A stretch of DNA of 15,026 nucleotides from Actinomycetota bacterium. GTDB lineage: Bacteria; Actinomycetota; Thermoleophilia; UBA2241. The notes beneath the pieces are model-generated. The model saw nothing but the letters and a program-made list of their open reading frames with translations. It had not been told where the DNA came from and ran no database searches. The stretch is taken from contig PMKX01000148.1 of NCBI GenBank assembly GCA_003158705.1, positions 1,305 through 16,330 of the forward strand, written 5' to 3'. Made by a program: the position numbers and the translations under genes. This document shows, piece after piece, positions 8,201-14,779 of the stretch. Positions within the stretch are counted from its first letter, which is position 1. Every line of letters begins with the position of its first letter.

Positions 8201-9070
8201 CCCGAGGGTCTGCGTGACTCGCGCGGCGATGGTGCGCAGCGTCTCGCGGCTGTCGGCGAGGGGCGGCGGCACGTCCACGGCAGCCTGCGCCAAGGGGCGC
8301 GAGGCGACGACGAGGCGGGGGTCACGGCCCTCGGGGGCCGCGACCCCCGCCGCAAAGACCTTGGCTTCGCTTGCGCCATCCGCATGGCGCTGCAGGATCG
8401 CCGCCGCTTGGCGGGCCATGAACTCGGCGAAGGCGATGTTGGGTCCTGTGAAACTGCGCGGCAGGCGCGACTCGGCGAGCTCCAGCACGCCGACGACCTG
8501 CCTGCCGATGTAGATGGGCTGGCAGAGCAGCGCGCGGTCGCCGCAGGCGCGATAGAGGGCGGCCTCGCGGTCGGAGAGAGCAGTGGTGGCAGCGAGGTCG
8601 GGTATGACCACTCGACGTGCGTCGCGGGCCACGCGCGCCGCCAGGGGTGCCTCTTCGAGCGGGATCGAGTCGCCGAGCACCACCAAGCGTGGCGTGGCCA
8701 CCTGGGTATGCTCGGCCACCGCCGTGAGCGTGGCGCCGTTGACAAGGGCGACGAGGCAAGACGAGACACCGAGGCCCTCGGTGCTGACACGGGCGATGAT
8801 GCCGAGGGCGCTCCGCAGGGCTGCCGCGTCACTCGACGTGAGCTTGCCGGTGACGGAGGACGCGACCATGCTCGGGACGGTGCCGGGCGTCGCTTGGCCG
8901 GCGAGCAGGTCTTCGACGTCGGAGCGCTTGAAGCGACGGTGACCACCTGGGCTACGGTAGGAGATGATCTTGCCGGCGTCGCTCCAGCGCCGCAGCGTGT
9001 TGAGACTCACGCCCAGCAGCGCTGCCGTCTCCTTCAGACGTAGCCAGGCGATTCCGTCGGCTTCGCTCAC
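2291..9070 (-). CDS. Giant DNA-binding GAF(x9)/HD-GYP/GGDEF cyclic-di-GMP signalling protein
   Basis: A 2259-residue protein from GTG 9070; no other in-frame start lies between it and the promoter, and a GGTGGGG stretch stands just upstream. Residues 9-57 are a MerR/BldC-type helix-turn-helix (LGVSLNTLRRWSDAGKI, then PGGHRRF). Nine GAF domains follow at about 80-230, 275-420, 432-590, 615-760, 784-930, 952-1098, 1122-1268, 1290-1438 and 1463-1603. HD-GYP spans about 1610-1790 with HD 1661-1662, HHHER 1712-1716 and GYP 1721-1723. A PDC/Cache-like segment (about 1825-1930) precedes GGDEF (1960-2122) with GGEEF 2042-2046 and inhibitory-site RGTD 2033-2036. Residues 2156-2257 resemble a second HD-GYP without its HD pair. 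No signal peptide or membrane span is visible, so the protein is cytosolic. By family, HD-GYP hydrolyses and GGDEF makes c-di-GMP; regulation of DNA binding by ligands is inferred. GGDEF departs from consensus at LYGHR and ADWATD. Confidence 0.93.
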   Translation of the reverse strand: MSEADGIAWLRLKETAALLGVSLNTLRRWSDAGKIISYRSPGGHRRFKRSDVEDLLAGQATPGTVPSMVASSVTGKLTSSDAAALRSALGIIARVSTEGLGVSSCLVALVNGATLTAVAEHTQVATPRLVVLGDSIPLEEAPLAARVARDARRVVIPDLAATTALSDREAALYRACGDRALLCQPIYIGRQVVGVLELAESRLPRSFTGPNIAFAEFMARQAAAILQRHADGASEAKVFAAGVAAPEGRDPRLVVASRPLAQAAVDVPPPLADSRETLRTIAARVTQTLGASGCHVLALDAAQATFEVMVGYGESSAHAAREGQRLPLAELPEARAVATSGRHMTGEALPERIAAGEQVPSGGGGSQTSYLCVPLALGNEILGVMEVYDLHQSRAYDHQEIDLVQALANVAALTLHTSRVHHRLAATATDLSELLTTAVDLTQSSAVEGLLRSLARELATAAGAATCAVHRSGNDGLTVVASFEHGSFVAERAGLTWTTGGGAAAAVAASLAPALVDDVNAPSLDDGFRKAAVASTAVACVALLPLAFGDQFVGLVTLGFDAPPDLERLYVENRLTLQMAAAALLNFDLAATFERRAHDLSLVFEASLQDGAVLSTDDVLHTVARRMAELTHSPVADIYAVEGEVVRALVSYDGGAFDTDWEGVTVPLARYPCSKLAVESGHITVAASLDDPILTPEGRYSLEKWGYQSQLSVPLVARGQVVGLAELSDNVPRDFHDELELVLGLSQVAANALENAALFEQIERRNAILRELVELGSTITRTRDIDSLLRAVADRLLSTVDAANCDIFKLEGDQLRCIASFGRNGYDDRPVGDALDLSRYPATGAALAQREVLVIASPEDDRLGDDERAAYRELGVASEVCIPVAAGDELYGLIDISDTRARDYAECLDFLKTAGQMVAGAFANVLLLDQLEHRTRVLRELVELSALVSQIRQPDKLLSTIAGRLRETLEAADCDIFARHGDRLECLVSVDRNGLDESVVGHVLITEKFPMTAATIETRNVLVMSSLDDPRLTDEEREDLAEYGYQSDLCIPLVAGDTVVGFIDVFDTKPRDFAEFVDFMKSVGQMVAGVIENAQLLADLERNNRQLTMLVESGLEFGATLDLDTVLSSIANRMCAVTGADCCDVYALEDETLRGLVNVDQGVADADFAGIRYRLADLALATVACESRAPVACYDCTTDERLTEFERREWLRWDFRGSLRLPLIHRGEVVGMVSVFDRRPREFERVDLLQGLAQIAASALVNATLYQEIDKSAERFSLVNRLGMEFSSILDLQQVLSSAARNLGAIANVPTCRVYTLVGDRLVCAASISDEHGDESWTGRDFGRDQLGIVRAAISSRRPVAVAGLDDGRLSAGDRESMRAHGDKSELVVPLIAKDEVIGAVELLETRRERIFSQDEIATAEAVCRVAALAIDNANLVEHLNLRNRETEVLNAIAQKTAASLHMDEIAAAAAQELQPIVPWDQSNLLLFTAEGMSTLYTSHPTALRFEGLSLDVWPAVFIERLKREKVVVLAVPEESPLGPDHPANADVRSGINIALFTEGELVGSLNLGSTRPGAYDNVDRNLLERVGTQLSLALNNARLYDDITRMHFSNLKALSSALNAKDYYTLGHAARVAAYMLLLGAELGWSPALQKQVEEAAYLHDIGKIAVSDRILLKAASLSDREWEFMRQHPVFSADIIRPLFSDELVAGVRHHHERFDGHGYPDNLAAEAIPQIARAMCVVDSYDAMSFRRPYRQALSYPEARAELRSCMGTQFDPDIAAAFLRVLTRLSRRHTQALAVARQAAARIDPAKHALLRTAEDEQRPEYKEIQAALREVREQNPVARFITTLAPAGKRFVLVVDCEEGPLHSTLGDEAFTDDEMLEIFAGGQPDRNVLAVDEFGAWVSGTAPVCDENGNVVALVSADLAPTAADTRMGGLTSDVTKSFASLLHSAATYASRAEFDAVTDGLTGLYGHRYLHERLDEEIERAATQDRSLALLVCDLDQFKEFNERHGHSAGDNVLRRVAHVVESCLRGTDLAARYGGEEFAAVLIDTDLTGALDVAERIRLGVRALREDTNGETITMSIGVAACPADATSREQLVDKADWATDLAKRRGRDQVVAFADQRKARRAARQGDYASAMARFAAAQERLQQAQTLALEHLAVAMARELGLTPAEVKRVATMARRGVTGKAPAPSRGNGHNLVPRIVAVATAYHELATTSSSPAGRRQKESLKQLRRRGEEFEPDLVAGLERVLAQKS
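4172..4744 (-). repeat. Hyper-conserved last-GAF/early HD-GYP block, copy in the 2259-aa gene
   Basis: Codons 1443-1633 of the 2259-aa protein align without gaps to codons 686-876 of its upstream paralogue (10680-11252). By eye about 30 of 191 residues differ (about 84% identity), and long DNA runs are identical or nearly so. The HD-GYP region that follows falls to roughly 55-60% identity, and other GAF pairs are lower still. The two copies are direct repeats about 6.5 kb apart. Confidence 0.85.
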
Positions 9071-9087
9071 ATCCCCACCCTGGTCGT

Positions 9088-9104
9088 GACCGGCCTCTCC
9101 GGTC
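9088..9104. promoter_or_regulatory. 17-bp dyad in the leader of the HTH-GAF gene
   Basis: GACCGG (9088-9093), CCTCT spacer, CCGGTC (9099-9104): perfect 6-bp arms with a 5-base centre. It lies between the predicted promoter and the GTG start at 9070. It could be an operator, perhaps autoregulatory since the gene encodes a MerR-type DNA-binding domain, or a leader hairpin. A dyad of identical 6-5-6 geometry but different sequence precedes the paralogue. Confidence 0.35.
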
Positions 9105-9115
9105 GAAGTTAACCA

Positions 9116-9143
9116 ATTCTACACGTCGATGAGCGCGTGTCCA
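9116..9143 (-). promoter_or_regulatory. Predicted sigma-70-type promoter for the 2259-aa gene
   Basis: Reading the minus strand, TGGACA (9143-9138, five of six consensus bases) is followed after 16 bases by TAGAAT (9121-9116, five of six). Initiation would fall near 9108, giving a leader of about 38 bases. The 106-bp gap between the two paralogous genes is AT-enriched only here. This suggests the downstream gene can be transcribed on its own as well as by read-through. Confidence 0.5.
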
Positions 9144-9176
9144 CCGAAGGGACCGTCAGGTGTAGGAATGTGCCTG

Positions 9177-12100
9177 CTAGGCGTCCGCGGGCGGAGTCAT
9201 CGACTCCGTGGCGAAGGCGACCACGCGGTCTCTGCCTTGGCGTTTGGCGAGGTACATGGCCCAGTCGGCCTTGTCGAGCAGCTGATCCTTGGCGACGGCG
9301 CTGTCGGGGAAGCTAGCGACGCCGATGCTGATCGTCAGCGGTGCGCCGGCAGCGTGGCGCTCGCCGGCCACGCTGGCGCGGATTCGTTTTGCGACCTCCA
9401 AGGCGCCGGCGGCATCGGTGTCGACGAGAGCCACGGTGAACTCCTCGCCGCCGAAACGGGCCGCCAGGTCGATCTGGCGCAGCGAGGCCTCGATCACATT
9501 GGCGACGGTCTTGAGGGCTTGGTCGCCGGCCGCATGGCCATGCTTGTCATTGAAACCCTTGAAATCGTCGATGTCGCAGAAGAGCAGCGAGAGGGGTCTC
9601 TTCTGCTCACGGGCCCGCTGGATCTCCTCGCCGAGGCGCTCTTCGAAGTAACGGCGATTGTAGAGACCGGTGAGTCCGTCGGTGACCGCCTGCACGCGAG
9701 CCCGGCCGAGGCGCGCCGTGGCCGAGCTGAGCACTGAAGCCAGTGCCCGAGCGGCGCCTTGGCGGTGCGCGTCCGCGACGGGCGTAGCTTCGTCGCTCGG
9801 CGCTTGGTCGACGCAGACGAGCGCCTCCACTTCGCCGGAGTCACGCCGCAGGAAGGCGAAGCCGCACACCCAGATGCCGTACTCGTCGACCGTGAGCACG
9901 TTCGCGTCCGCGATACTGCCGGCGGCGATGTCACCGGCCGTGTACCCCTGCACCGGCTCACCGATGTGCGACCTCACGGCGCTGTCGTCCTCCGCGTCGA
10001 CGACTATCACCACGCCTGAACCAAGATCCGCCTGCGTCGTGATGAACACGGCGCCGGGGTGTGCATCGCGTACCTCGCGCAGCACGCCGGCGATCTGTGC
10101 ATACTCGGGACGCTCTTCGTCGCGGCGGGTGCGCAGACGCGCGTGGGCGGCGGCGTCGATGCGGGCCGCGGCCTCCTTGGCCACGGCCGTGGCCGCCTGC
10201 CGCCTCTCGTCCAGCTCGTCGAGGACGGCGACGAAGGCGTCCACGATGCCAGGGTCGAACTGGTGGCCGGCGCAGCGGCACAGCTCGTCCCGACAGGCGG
10301 GGTACGGCAGCGCCTGCTGATGAGGCCGCGAGAAGGACATGGCGTCGTAGGCGTCCACGACGGCCATCGCTCGTGCGATCTCGGGTATGCAGGCGCCCAA
10401 GAGGCCGTCGGGATACCCCTCGCCGTCGTAGCGTTCGTGATGGTGGCGCACGGCAAGCGCCAGCTCCTCGCCGAAGAGCGGCCGCAGGATGTCGGCGCTC
10501 GTGACGGGGTGGCGGCGCAGCTCCAGCTCCTCACGAGGCGTGAGCTTGCCCGGCTTGAAGAGCACGCTGTCGGGCACGGCGATCTTGCCGATGTCGTGCA
10601 AGTAGGTCGCCTGCTGCACGTCGGCGATGCGGTCGGCCTCCCAGCCCAGACGACGTCCGAGCAGCACCATGTAGGTCGAGACCCGGGCGGCGTGCCCCAG
10701 CGCGTAGTAGTCGCGGGCGTTCAAGGCCGTGCTGAGGGCGCCGAGGTTGCTCACGTGCATGTCCTTGATGTCCTCATAGAGGCGGGCGTTGTTGAGCGCC
10801 AGCGAGAGCTGCGTGCCGACGCGCTCCAGCAGGCTGCGGTCCACGTTGTCGTAGGCGCCGGGCTGGGTGCTGCCGAGGTTCAACGAGCCGACCAGCTCGC
10901 GTTCAGTGAACAAGGCGATGTTGACGGCGGCTCGAAGGTCGGCGTTGGCCGGATGGTCCGGCCCCAGGGGGCTCTCCTCGGGGAGGGCGAGCACGACGAC
11001 CTTCTCGCGCTTCAGGCGCTCGAAGAAGTCGGTCGGCCAAGCGTCCAGCGGCAGCCCTTGGAAGCGCATCGCCTGCGGCAGCGAGGTGTACAGCGTCGAC
11101 ATCCCCTCCGCCGTGAACAGCAGCAGGTTGCTCTGGTCCCAGCACACGATGGGCTGCAGCTCCTGCACGGCGGCGGCGGCGATCTGGTCCATGCGCAAGC
11201 TCGCTGCCGTCTTCTGGGCGATCGCGTTGAGAAGCTCGGTCTCGCGGTTGCGCTCCTGCAGCCGCTCGAACAGGTCGCCGTTGGCGATCGCCAGCGCCGC
11301 CACTCGGCAGACGGCCTCGACGGTGGCGATCTCGTCGGCGCTGAACGTACGCTCGGCGTGGCGTGCGAAGAGCTCGACCACGCCGATCACCTGGTCGTGG
11401 GCCGTCAGCGGTACGATGAGGGCGCTGCGCTCGTCCCACTCGCGCATCCAGGTGCGCTCCCACTCCGTCAAGCGAGGATCGTCGGGCGACTCGATCACGA
11501 CGGGTCTGCCTCTCTCGACAGCGAGTTGGGCGATGCGCCAGTTCGTGAGGTCGGGGCCGCTCTTCAGCCAGTCTTCGTCTATCTCGCCGTCGAGGATGCT
11601 GGCGACGCATTCGAGGCGGGAGACACCATGAAGGCGGTAGATGTCGCAGCAGGAGGTGCCCGTAGTGGCGCCGAGACGGCGGGCCGTAGAGGTGAGGATC
11701 TCGCCGAGGTCCAGCGAAGACGAGAACTCGATGCCGGCCTCGGTCACCAGCCGCAGCCGTTCGGCGTACTTGTCGAGGTCGCGGTACAAGGCAGCGTTGG
11801 TCATCGCTTGAGCGGCGACCTGCCCGAGGCCGCGCAGCAGGTCGGGCTGGGCGAATTCACCCGGTCGCTTGGCATACAGACAGGCCACGCCGACCACGGC
11901 GGTGGGCGTGACGAGCGGGAACTCGACCAGCGCCCGATACCCGAAGCGAAGATCCTCCTGACGTTCGTACGGCGTGAGCCGCTTGTCGGCAACGATGTCT
12001 GGCACCGAGACCGGCGCGCCGAGCCGGATCACCTCGGGCGCGGTCCAGAAGTCCTCGAGGCGATAGACCGTGCCGGGGAACTGCTCGTCCAGGACGTCGC

Positions 12101-13307
12101 CTTCGACGCTGACAAGGCCGCGCAGCACGTCTCCGTCGACGGCGTAGATGTCGCAGGTGTGGGCGCCGCCCGCCACGCACATCCGGCGCGCCACGGTCTC
12201 CAAGACCTTCTCGGGGACGAGTGAGGCGCCGAACTCCAGGCCCGAGTCGGCGAGCAGACGCAGGCTGCGGTTGCTCTCCTCGAGGCGATCGAGAAGCAGG
12301 ACGTTGTCGAAGGCTCCGGCCACCATCTGCCCCACGCTGCGCGCGAAGTCGAGGTGCTCCGAGTAGTCCCGCGCACGGACGTCGAAGAGGTCGATGAGGC
12401 CCACGGTGCGCTCCTCGATGTGCAGCGGGATGGAAAGCTGGCTGGCGAAGCCCCAGCGCTCGAACATGCGCTGCTCTTGGGCGCTGAGGCGCGGGTCGCC
12501 GGGGTCAGCGATGACCAGCACCTCACCGGCGCGCAAGGCGTGGGCGGTGCTCGGGAACAACTCGAGCTCTGCCGGGTCACTGGCATTGTCGTCGGCGTAG
12601 TCCGGCCGGATGTCGAGGCTCACTTTGCAGCGCAAGACGTCGTCCTCGACCCTGAAGATCTCGCAGCAGGTGACGCCGACAGCCTCGATGAGGCGCTCCG
12701 CGATGGCATTCACGAGAGTGGCGGGGTCGCGCGACTTGGTCACCACCGTGCCGAGCGCGACCAGCTCACGCAGAGCCCCGTCCCCCGCGAGGATCCCGCT
12801 CGGCGGGGCCAGGGCGGCGGCGATCAGAGTACCCACAGCGACTACGTCGGCGAGGATCGGCTCGAACTCGCGTGAGCGCGTGTCGAGCAACTCGAGCAGA
12901 CCCACGGTCTGGCCTTGGAACGTGAGCGGGATCAGGGCCGTGCTGGCGTAGCTGAGGCGCTGGAAGTGCTCCTCGCGCAGATGGTCGGAAAGACGGGGAT
13001 CGTTGAGGCGCCCCGCCATGGCCGGCTGCCCGCTGGCGACGGCTTGAGCGGCGAGCGGGCAGGACGCTACCTGCCAGACCACCCCTTCTGAGGCCTCGTG
13101 GCGCAGCCCGCGCCGCACGCTCACGAGCACGCGGGCCTGCCTGCCGTCGAGGCGCGAGATCGTGCAGGCTACCGCCCGCGTCTGCAGGCAGACAAGACGG
13201 GCGGTCGCGGCCAGGGCCTCGACGAGCGAGTCAGGTCGGCGTACGCTGCCGGGCGCCGGCGAGTCGGTCGGCTCAGCGAACATGGCAGCTTCGCCGCGCG
13301 TGGGCAA
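9177..13307 (-). CDS. GAF(x5)/HD-GYP/GGDEF cyclic-di-GMP signalling protein
   Basis: A 1376-residue protein if started at TTG 13307; an in-frame ATG at 13283 (residue 9) is an equally plausible start, and neither has a clear ribosome binding site. Five GAF domains lie at about 26-167, 194-342, 364-510, 532-680 and 706-846. HD-GYP follows at about 853-1030 with HD 904-905, HHHER 955-959 and GYP 964-966. A PDC/Cache-like segment (about 1066-1170) comes before GGDEF (1206-1366), which has LYNRRYF, DIDDFKGFND, GGEEF 1286-1290, inhibitory-site RQID 1277-1280 and ADWAMYLAKRQGRDRV. All catalytic signatures look intact, so both diguanylate cyclase and phosphodiesterase activity are expected from family knowledge. 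No membrane segment is seen. It is a paralogue of the gene starting 106 bp downstream but lacks the DNA-binding domain, four GAF domains and the C-terminal HD relic. A GAF1-5 to GAF(4/5)-9 correspondence is the best register. Confidence 0.93.
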   Translation of the reverse strand: MPTRGEAAMFAEPTDSPAPGSVRRPDSLVEALAATARLVCLQTRAVACTISRLDGRQARVLVSVRRGLRHEASEGVVWQVASCPLAAQAVASGQPAMAGRLNDPRLSDHLREEHFQRLSYASTALIPLTFQGQTVGLLELLDTRSREFEPILADVVAVGTLIAAALAPPSGILAGDGALRELVALGTVVTKSRDPATLVNAIAERLIEAVGVTCCEIFRVEDDVLRCKVSLDIRPDYADDNASDPAELELFPSTAHALRAGEVLVIADPGDPRLSAQEQRMFERWGFASQLSIPLHIEERTVGLIDLFDVRARDYSEHLDFARSVGQMVAGAFDNVLLLDRLEESNRSLRLLADSGLEFGASLVPEKVLETVARRMCVAGGAHTCDIYAVDGDVLRGLVSVEGDVLDEQFPGTVYRLEDFWTAPEVIRLGAPVSVPDIVADKRLTPYERQEDLRFGYRALVEFPLVTPTAVVGVACLYAKRPGEFAQPDLLRGLGQVAAQAMTNAALYRDLDKYAERLRLVTEAGIEFSSSLDLGEILTSTARRLGATTGTSCCDIYRLHGVSRLECVASILDGEIDEDWLKSGPDLTNWRIAQLAVERGRPVVIESPDDPRLTEWERTWMREWDERSALIVPLTAHDQVIGVVELFARHAERTFSADEIATVEAVCRVAALAIANGDLFERLQERNRETELLNAIAQKTAASLRMDQIAAAAVQELQPIVCWDQSNLLLFTAEGMSTLYTSLPQAMRFQGLPLDAWPTDFFERLKREKVVVLALPEESPLGPDHPANADLRAAVNIALFTERELVGSLNLGSTQPGAYDNVDRSLLERVGTQLSLALNNARLYEDIKDMHVSNLGALSTALNARDYYALGHAARVSTYMVLLGRRLGWEADRIADVQQATYLHDIGKIAVPDSVLFKPGKLTPREELELRRHPVTSADILRPLFGEELALAVRHHHERYDGEGYPDGLLGACIPEIARAMAVVDAYDAMSFSRPHQQALPYPACRDELCRCAGHQFDPGIVDAFVAVLDELDERRQAATAVAKEAAARIDAAAHARLRTRRDEERPEYAQIAGVLREVRDAHPGAVFITTQADLGSGVVIVVDAEDDSAVRSHIGEPVQGYTAGDIAAGSIADANVLTVDEYGIWVCGFAFLRRDSGEVEALVCVDQAPSDEATPVADAHRQGAARALASVLSSATARLGRARVQAVTDGLTGLYNRRYFEERLGEEIQRAREQKRPLSLLFCDIDDFKGFNDKHGHAAGDQALKTVANVIEASLRQIDLAARFGGEEFTVALVDTDAAGALEVAKRIRASVAGERHAAGAPLTISIGVASFPDSAVAKDQLLDKADWAMYLAKRQGRDRVVAFATESMTPPADA
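10680..11252 (-). repeat. Hyper-conserved last-GAF/early HD-GYP block, copy in the 1376-aa gene
   Basis: Partner of 4172-4744, codons 686-876 here. Shared invariant runs include LLLFTAEGMSTLYTS, RLKREKVVVLA, PEESPLGPDHPANAD and LLERVGTQLSLALNNARLY. The block ends inside HD-GYP helix 1 (LGHAARV), after which identity drops. Confidence 0.85.
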
Positions 13308-13330
13308 GCCGCAGCACGCATGTTCGACTG

Positions 13331-13347
13331 GATGTCATATCGACATC
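13331..13347. promoter_or_regulatory. 17-bp dyad upstream of the 1376-aa gene
   Basis: GATGTC (13331-13336), ATATC, GACATC (13342-13347): perfect 6-bp arms around a 5-base centre, 23 bases before the TTG start and 47 before the alternative ATG. It is a local AT-rich island. It may be an operator or part of the core promoter; a TATGAC on the minus strand inside it could serve as a poor -10. No convincing -35 was found. Confidence 0.35.
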
Positions 13348-13390
13348 ATCGGCATGGCTGAGTGCGGACTTGACGGATGGAAGGGCTCCT

Positions 13391-13410
13391 GGCAGGTGCA
13401 TCGTCCTGCC
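13391..13410. other. Short hairpin in the mrp 3' spacer
   Basis: GGCAGG (13391-13396) and CCTGCC (13405-13410) form a perfect 6-bp stem with an 8-base loop; one G-T and one C-G pair can extend it. It lies in the 236-bp spacer between mrp and the 1376-aa gene. A role in termination or a leader structure is possible but unproven. Confidence 0.3.
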
Positions 13411-13436
13411 GGCAAGTGCGAGCGAGTCGTGCTCGG

Positions 13437-13465
13437 CCGCGAGGCGTGTCGCGCTCGCCTCGCGG
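13437..13465 (-). terminator. Hairpin downstream of mrp
   Basis: CCGCGAGGCG (13437-13446) and CGCCTCGCGG (13456-13465) are perfect 10-bp complements with a 9-base loop. It begins 78 bases after the mrp stop (13544-13546) in the direction of transcription and just past a 35-bp tandem repeat. No T-tract follows. It is the best candidate for the mrp terminator. Confidence 0.45.
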
Positions 13466-13466
13466 C

Positions 13467-13547
13467 CCGCTCGCTATGTGGTGCGCGCGCTGACTACAGA
13501 ACCGCTCGCTACCGGGTGCGCGCGCTGGCTACACGGCCGCTCGCTAC
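13467..13547. repeat. 35-bp tandem repeat overlapping the mrp stop codon
   Basis: Two full 35-bp units (13467-13501 and 13502-13536) and an 11-base partial third unit (13537-13547). Each begins CCGCTCGCTA and contains GTGCGCGCGCTG; units 1 and 2 differ at about seven positions. The third unit includes the mrp stop codon (CTA, 13544-13546), so the array looks like a duplication of the 3' end of mrp into its untranslated region. No coding potential is evident. Confidence 0.75.
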
Positions 13548-14647
13548 GCGTCGAGGTCGGGGCCGCCGGCAGGGGCGGCCGGTTCCTGGGCCGCCTTGCC
13601 GATCACGGTCTGCGCCATCTCGCGGAAGGTGGCGCCGACCGCCGAGCCTGGGTCGAGCGCCGCCGGCCGGCCCTCGTCACCGCCTGCCCGCGTCTGCTCG
13701 TCGAGCGGGATGCGGCCCAGCAGCTGTGTGCCCATGGTGTGCGCGATCTCGAAGGCGCCGCCGCGACCGAAGATGTAGTGCTTCGCGTGGCAGTTGGGGC
13801 AGATGAAGTAGGCCATGTTCTCGATGACCCCGAGCAGACGATGCTTGGTGAGCTCGGCCATGCGGGCGGCCTTGATGGCCACCTTGGAGGCCGCCTCTTG
13901 CGGCGTGGTGACGATGATCATCTCAGCGGCGGGGATCATCTGCGCCACGGTGAGCGCTATGTCGCCGGTGCCGGGTGGCAGGTCGATGAGCAGAAAGTCG
14001 GGGCGGCCCCAGAGCACATCGCTGAGAAACTGCTCTATGGCGCGGCCGAGCATTGGGCCGCGCCAGATTACGGGCTCGTTCTGGGCCAGGAACAAGCCCA
14101 TCGAGACCACCTTCACGCCGTGACTCTCGGGTGGCACGATCTTGCCCTCGTGCACATCCGGCTTCACGGCCGGGAGGCCCATCATCAGGGGGATGGTAGG
14201 GCCGTACACGTCGGCGTCGATGAGGGCGACCGCTTGACCGAGCTGGGCCAGAGCCACGGCCAGGTTGGCGGTGACCGTCGACTTGCCCACGCCACCTTTG
14301 CCGCTTGCCACGGCGATAGTGCGCGTCTTGGAGCCGGGGCCGAACAAGGTGCCGACGAGCTGGTCGCGCGCTGAGAGCCGGGCAGCCATCTCGTCGCGCT
14401 CGTCGCAGCTCATGGCGTCGAGCTTCACCTCCACGCGCCGGCCTTCGGCGATGGTCTGCAGCGCCTGTTCGGCGTCGGCGCGTATCTGATTGCGCAAAGG
14501 GCAGCCGGCAGTGGTGAGCACGATCGTGGCGCCCACGCGCTCGTCGTCCACCTGTATGTCGCGCACCATGCCCAGGTCGACCAGGCTGCGTCCGAGTTCC
14601 GGATCCTTCACTGCGGCAAGTGCTCGTTGTACGTCTTCGCTGTTCAC
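13544..14647 (-). CDS. mrp: Mrp/ApbC-type iron-sulfur cluster carrier ATPase
   Basis: A 367-residue protein from GTG 14647, with GGAGGG six bases upstream. Residues 1-80 form a MIP18/DUF59-type domain (VKDPELGRSLVDLGMV, and the conserved TTAGCPL with C49). A MinD/ParA-like P-loop ATPase follows: deviant Walker A SGKGGVGKST at 115-124, DADVYGPTIP at 144-153, DLPPGTGD at 222-229 and TTPQEAASKV at 247-256. The CPNC motif (C283, C286) carries the cysteines that in this family bridge a [4Fe-4S] cluster between two subunits, followed by YIFGRGG. Length and domain order are typical of full-length Mrp. Known role of the family: transient binding and transfer of iron-sulfur clusters to target enzymes in the cytosol, dependent on the ATPase site. 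Nothing is missing or frameshifted. The neighbours do not suggest a particular client protein. Confidence 0.96.
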   Translation of the reverse strand: MNSEDVQRALAAVKDPELGRSLVDLGMVRDIQVDDERVGATIVLTTAGCPLRNQIRADAEQALQTIAEGRRVEVKLDAMSCDERDEMAARLSARDQLVGTLFGPGSKTRTIAVASGKGGVGKSTVTANLAVALAQLGQAVALIDADVYGPTIPLMMGLPAVKPDVHEGKIVPPESHGVKVVSMGLFLAQNEPVIWRGPMLGRAIEQFLSDVLWGRPDFLLIDLPPGTGDIALTVAQMIPAAEMIIVTTPQEAASKVAIKAARMAELTKHRLLGVIENMAYFICPNCHAKHYIFGRGGAFEIAHTMGTQLLGRIPLDEQTRAGGDEGRPAALDPGSAVGATFREMAQTVIGKAAQEPAAPAGGPDLDA

Positions 14648-14653
14648 GACGAT

Positions 14654-14659
14654 CCCTCC
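14654..14659 (-). promoter_or_regulatory. Ribosome binding site of mrp
   Basis: CCCTCC on the plus strand reads GGAGGG on the transcript and ends six bases before the GTG at 14647. It is the best Shine-Dalgarno sequence in the window and fixes the mrp start. Confidence 0.8.
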
Positions 14660-14703
14660 GAGAAGGCCGAGCTCAAGGCAGGCACGGCCATGGGCGGTGC
14701 ACC

Positions 14704-14709
14704 ATTGTA
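14704..14709 (-). promoter_or_regulatory. Extended -10 element upstream of mrp
   Basis: On the minus strand TACAAT (five of six consensus bases) is preceded by TGC, giving the TGn extension. No good -35 lies 16-18 bases upstream, which is compatible with extended -10 promoters. Transcription would begin near 14697, about 50 bases before the start codon. Confidence 0.4.
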
Positions 14710-14779
14710 GCAGTGCGCCGGCCGGCTGCGGCGCAAACCCCGGCGGCGCTGGTGGGCGGCCGTCATGGCCGAGATGCGT

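Noticed and set aside
10059..12224. 721-codon plus-strand open frame opposite the 1376-aa gene
   Set aside because: Same antisense effect; the minus frame has clear GAF and HD-GYP motifs throughout.
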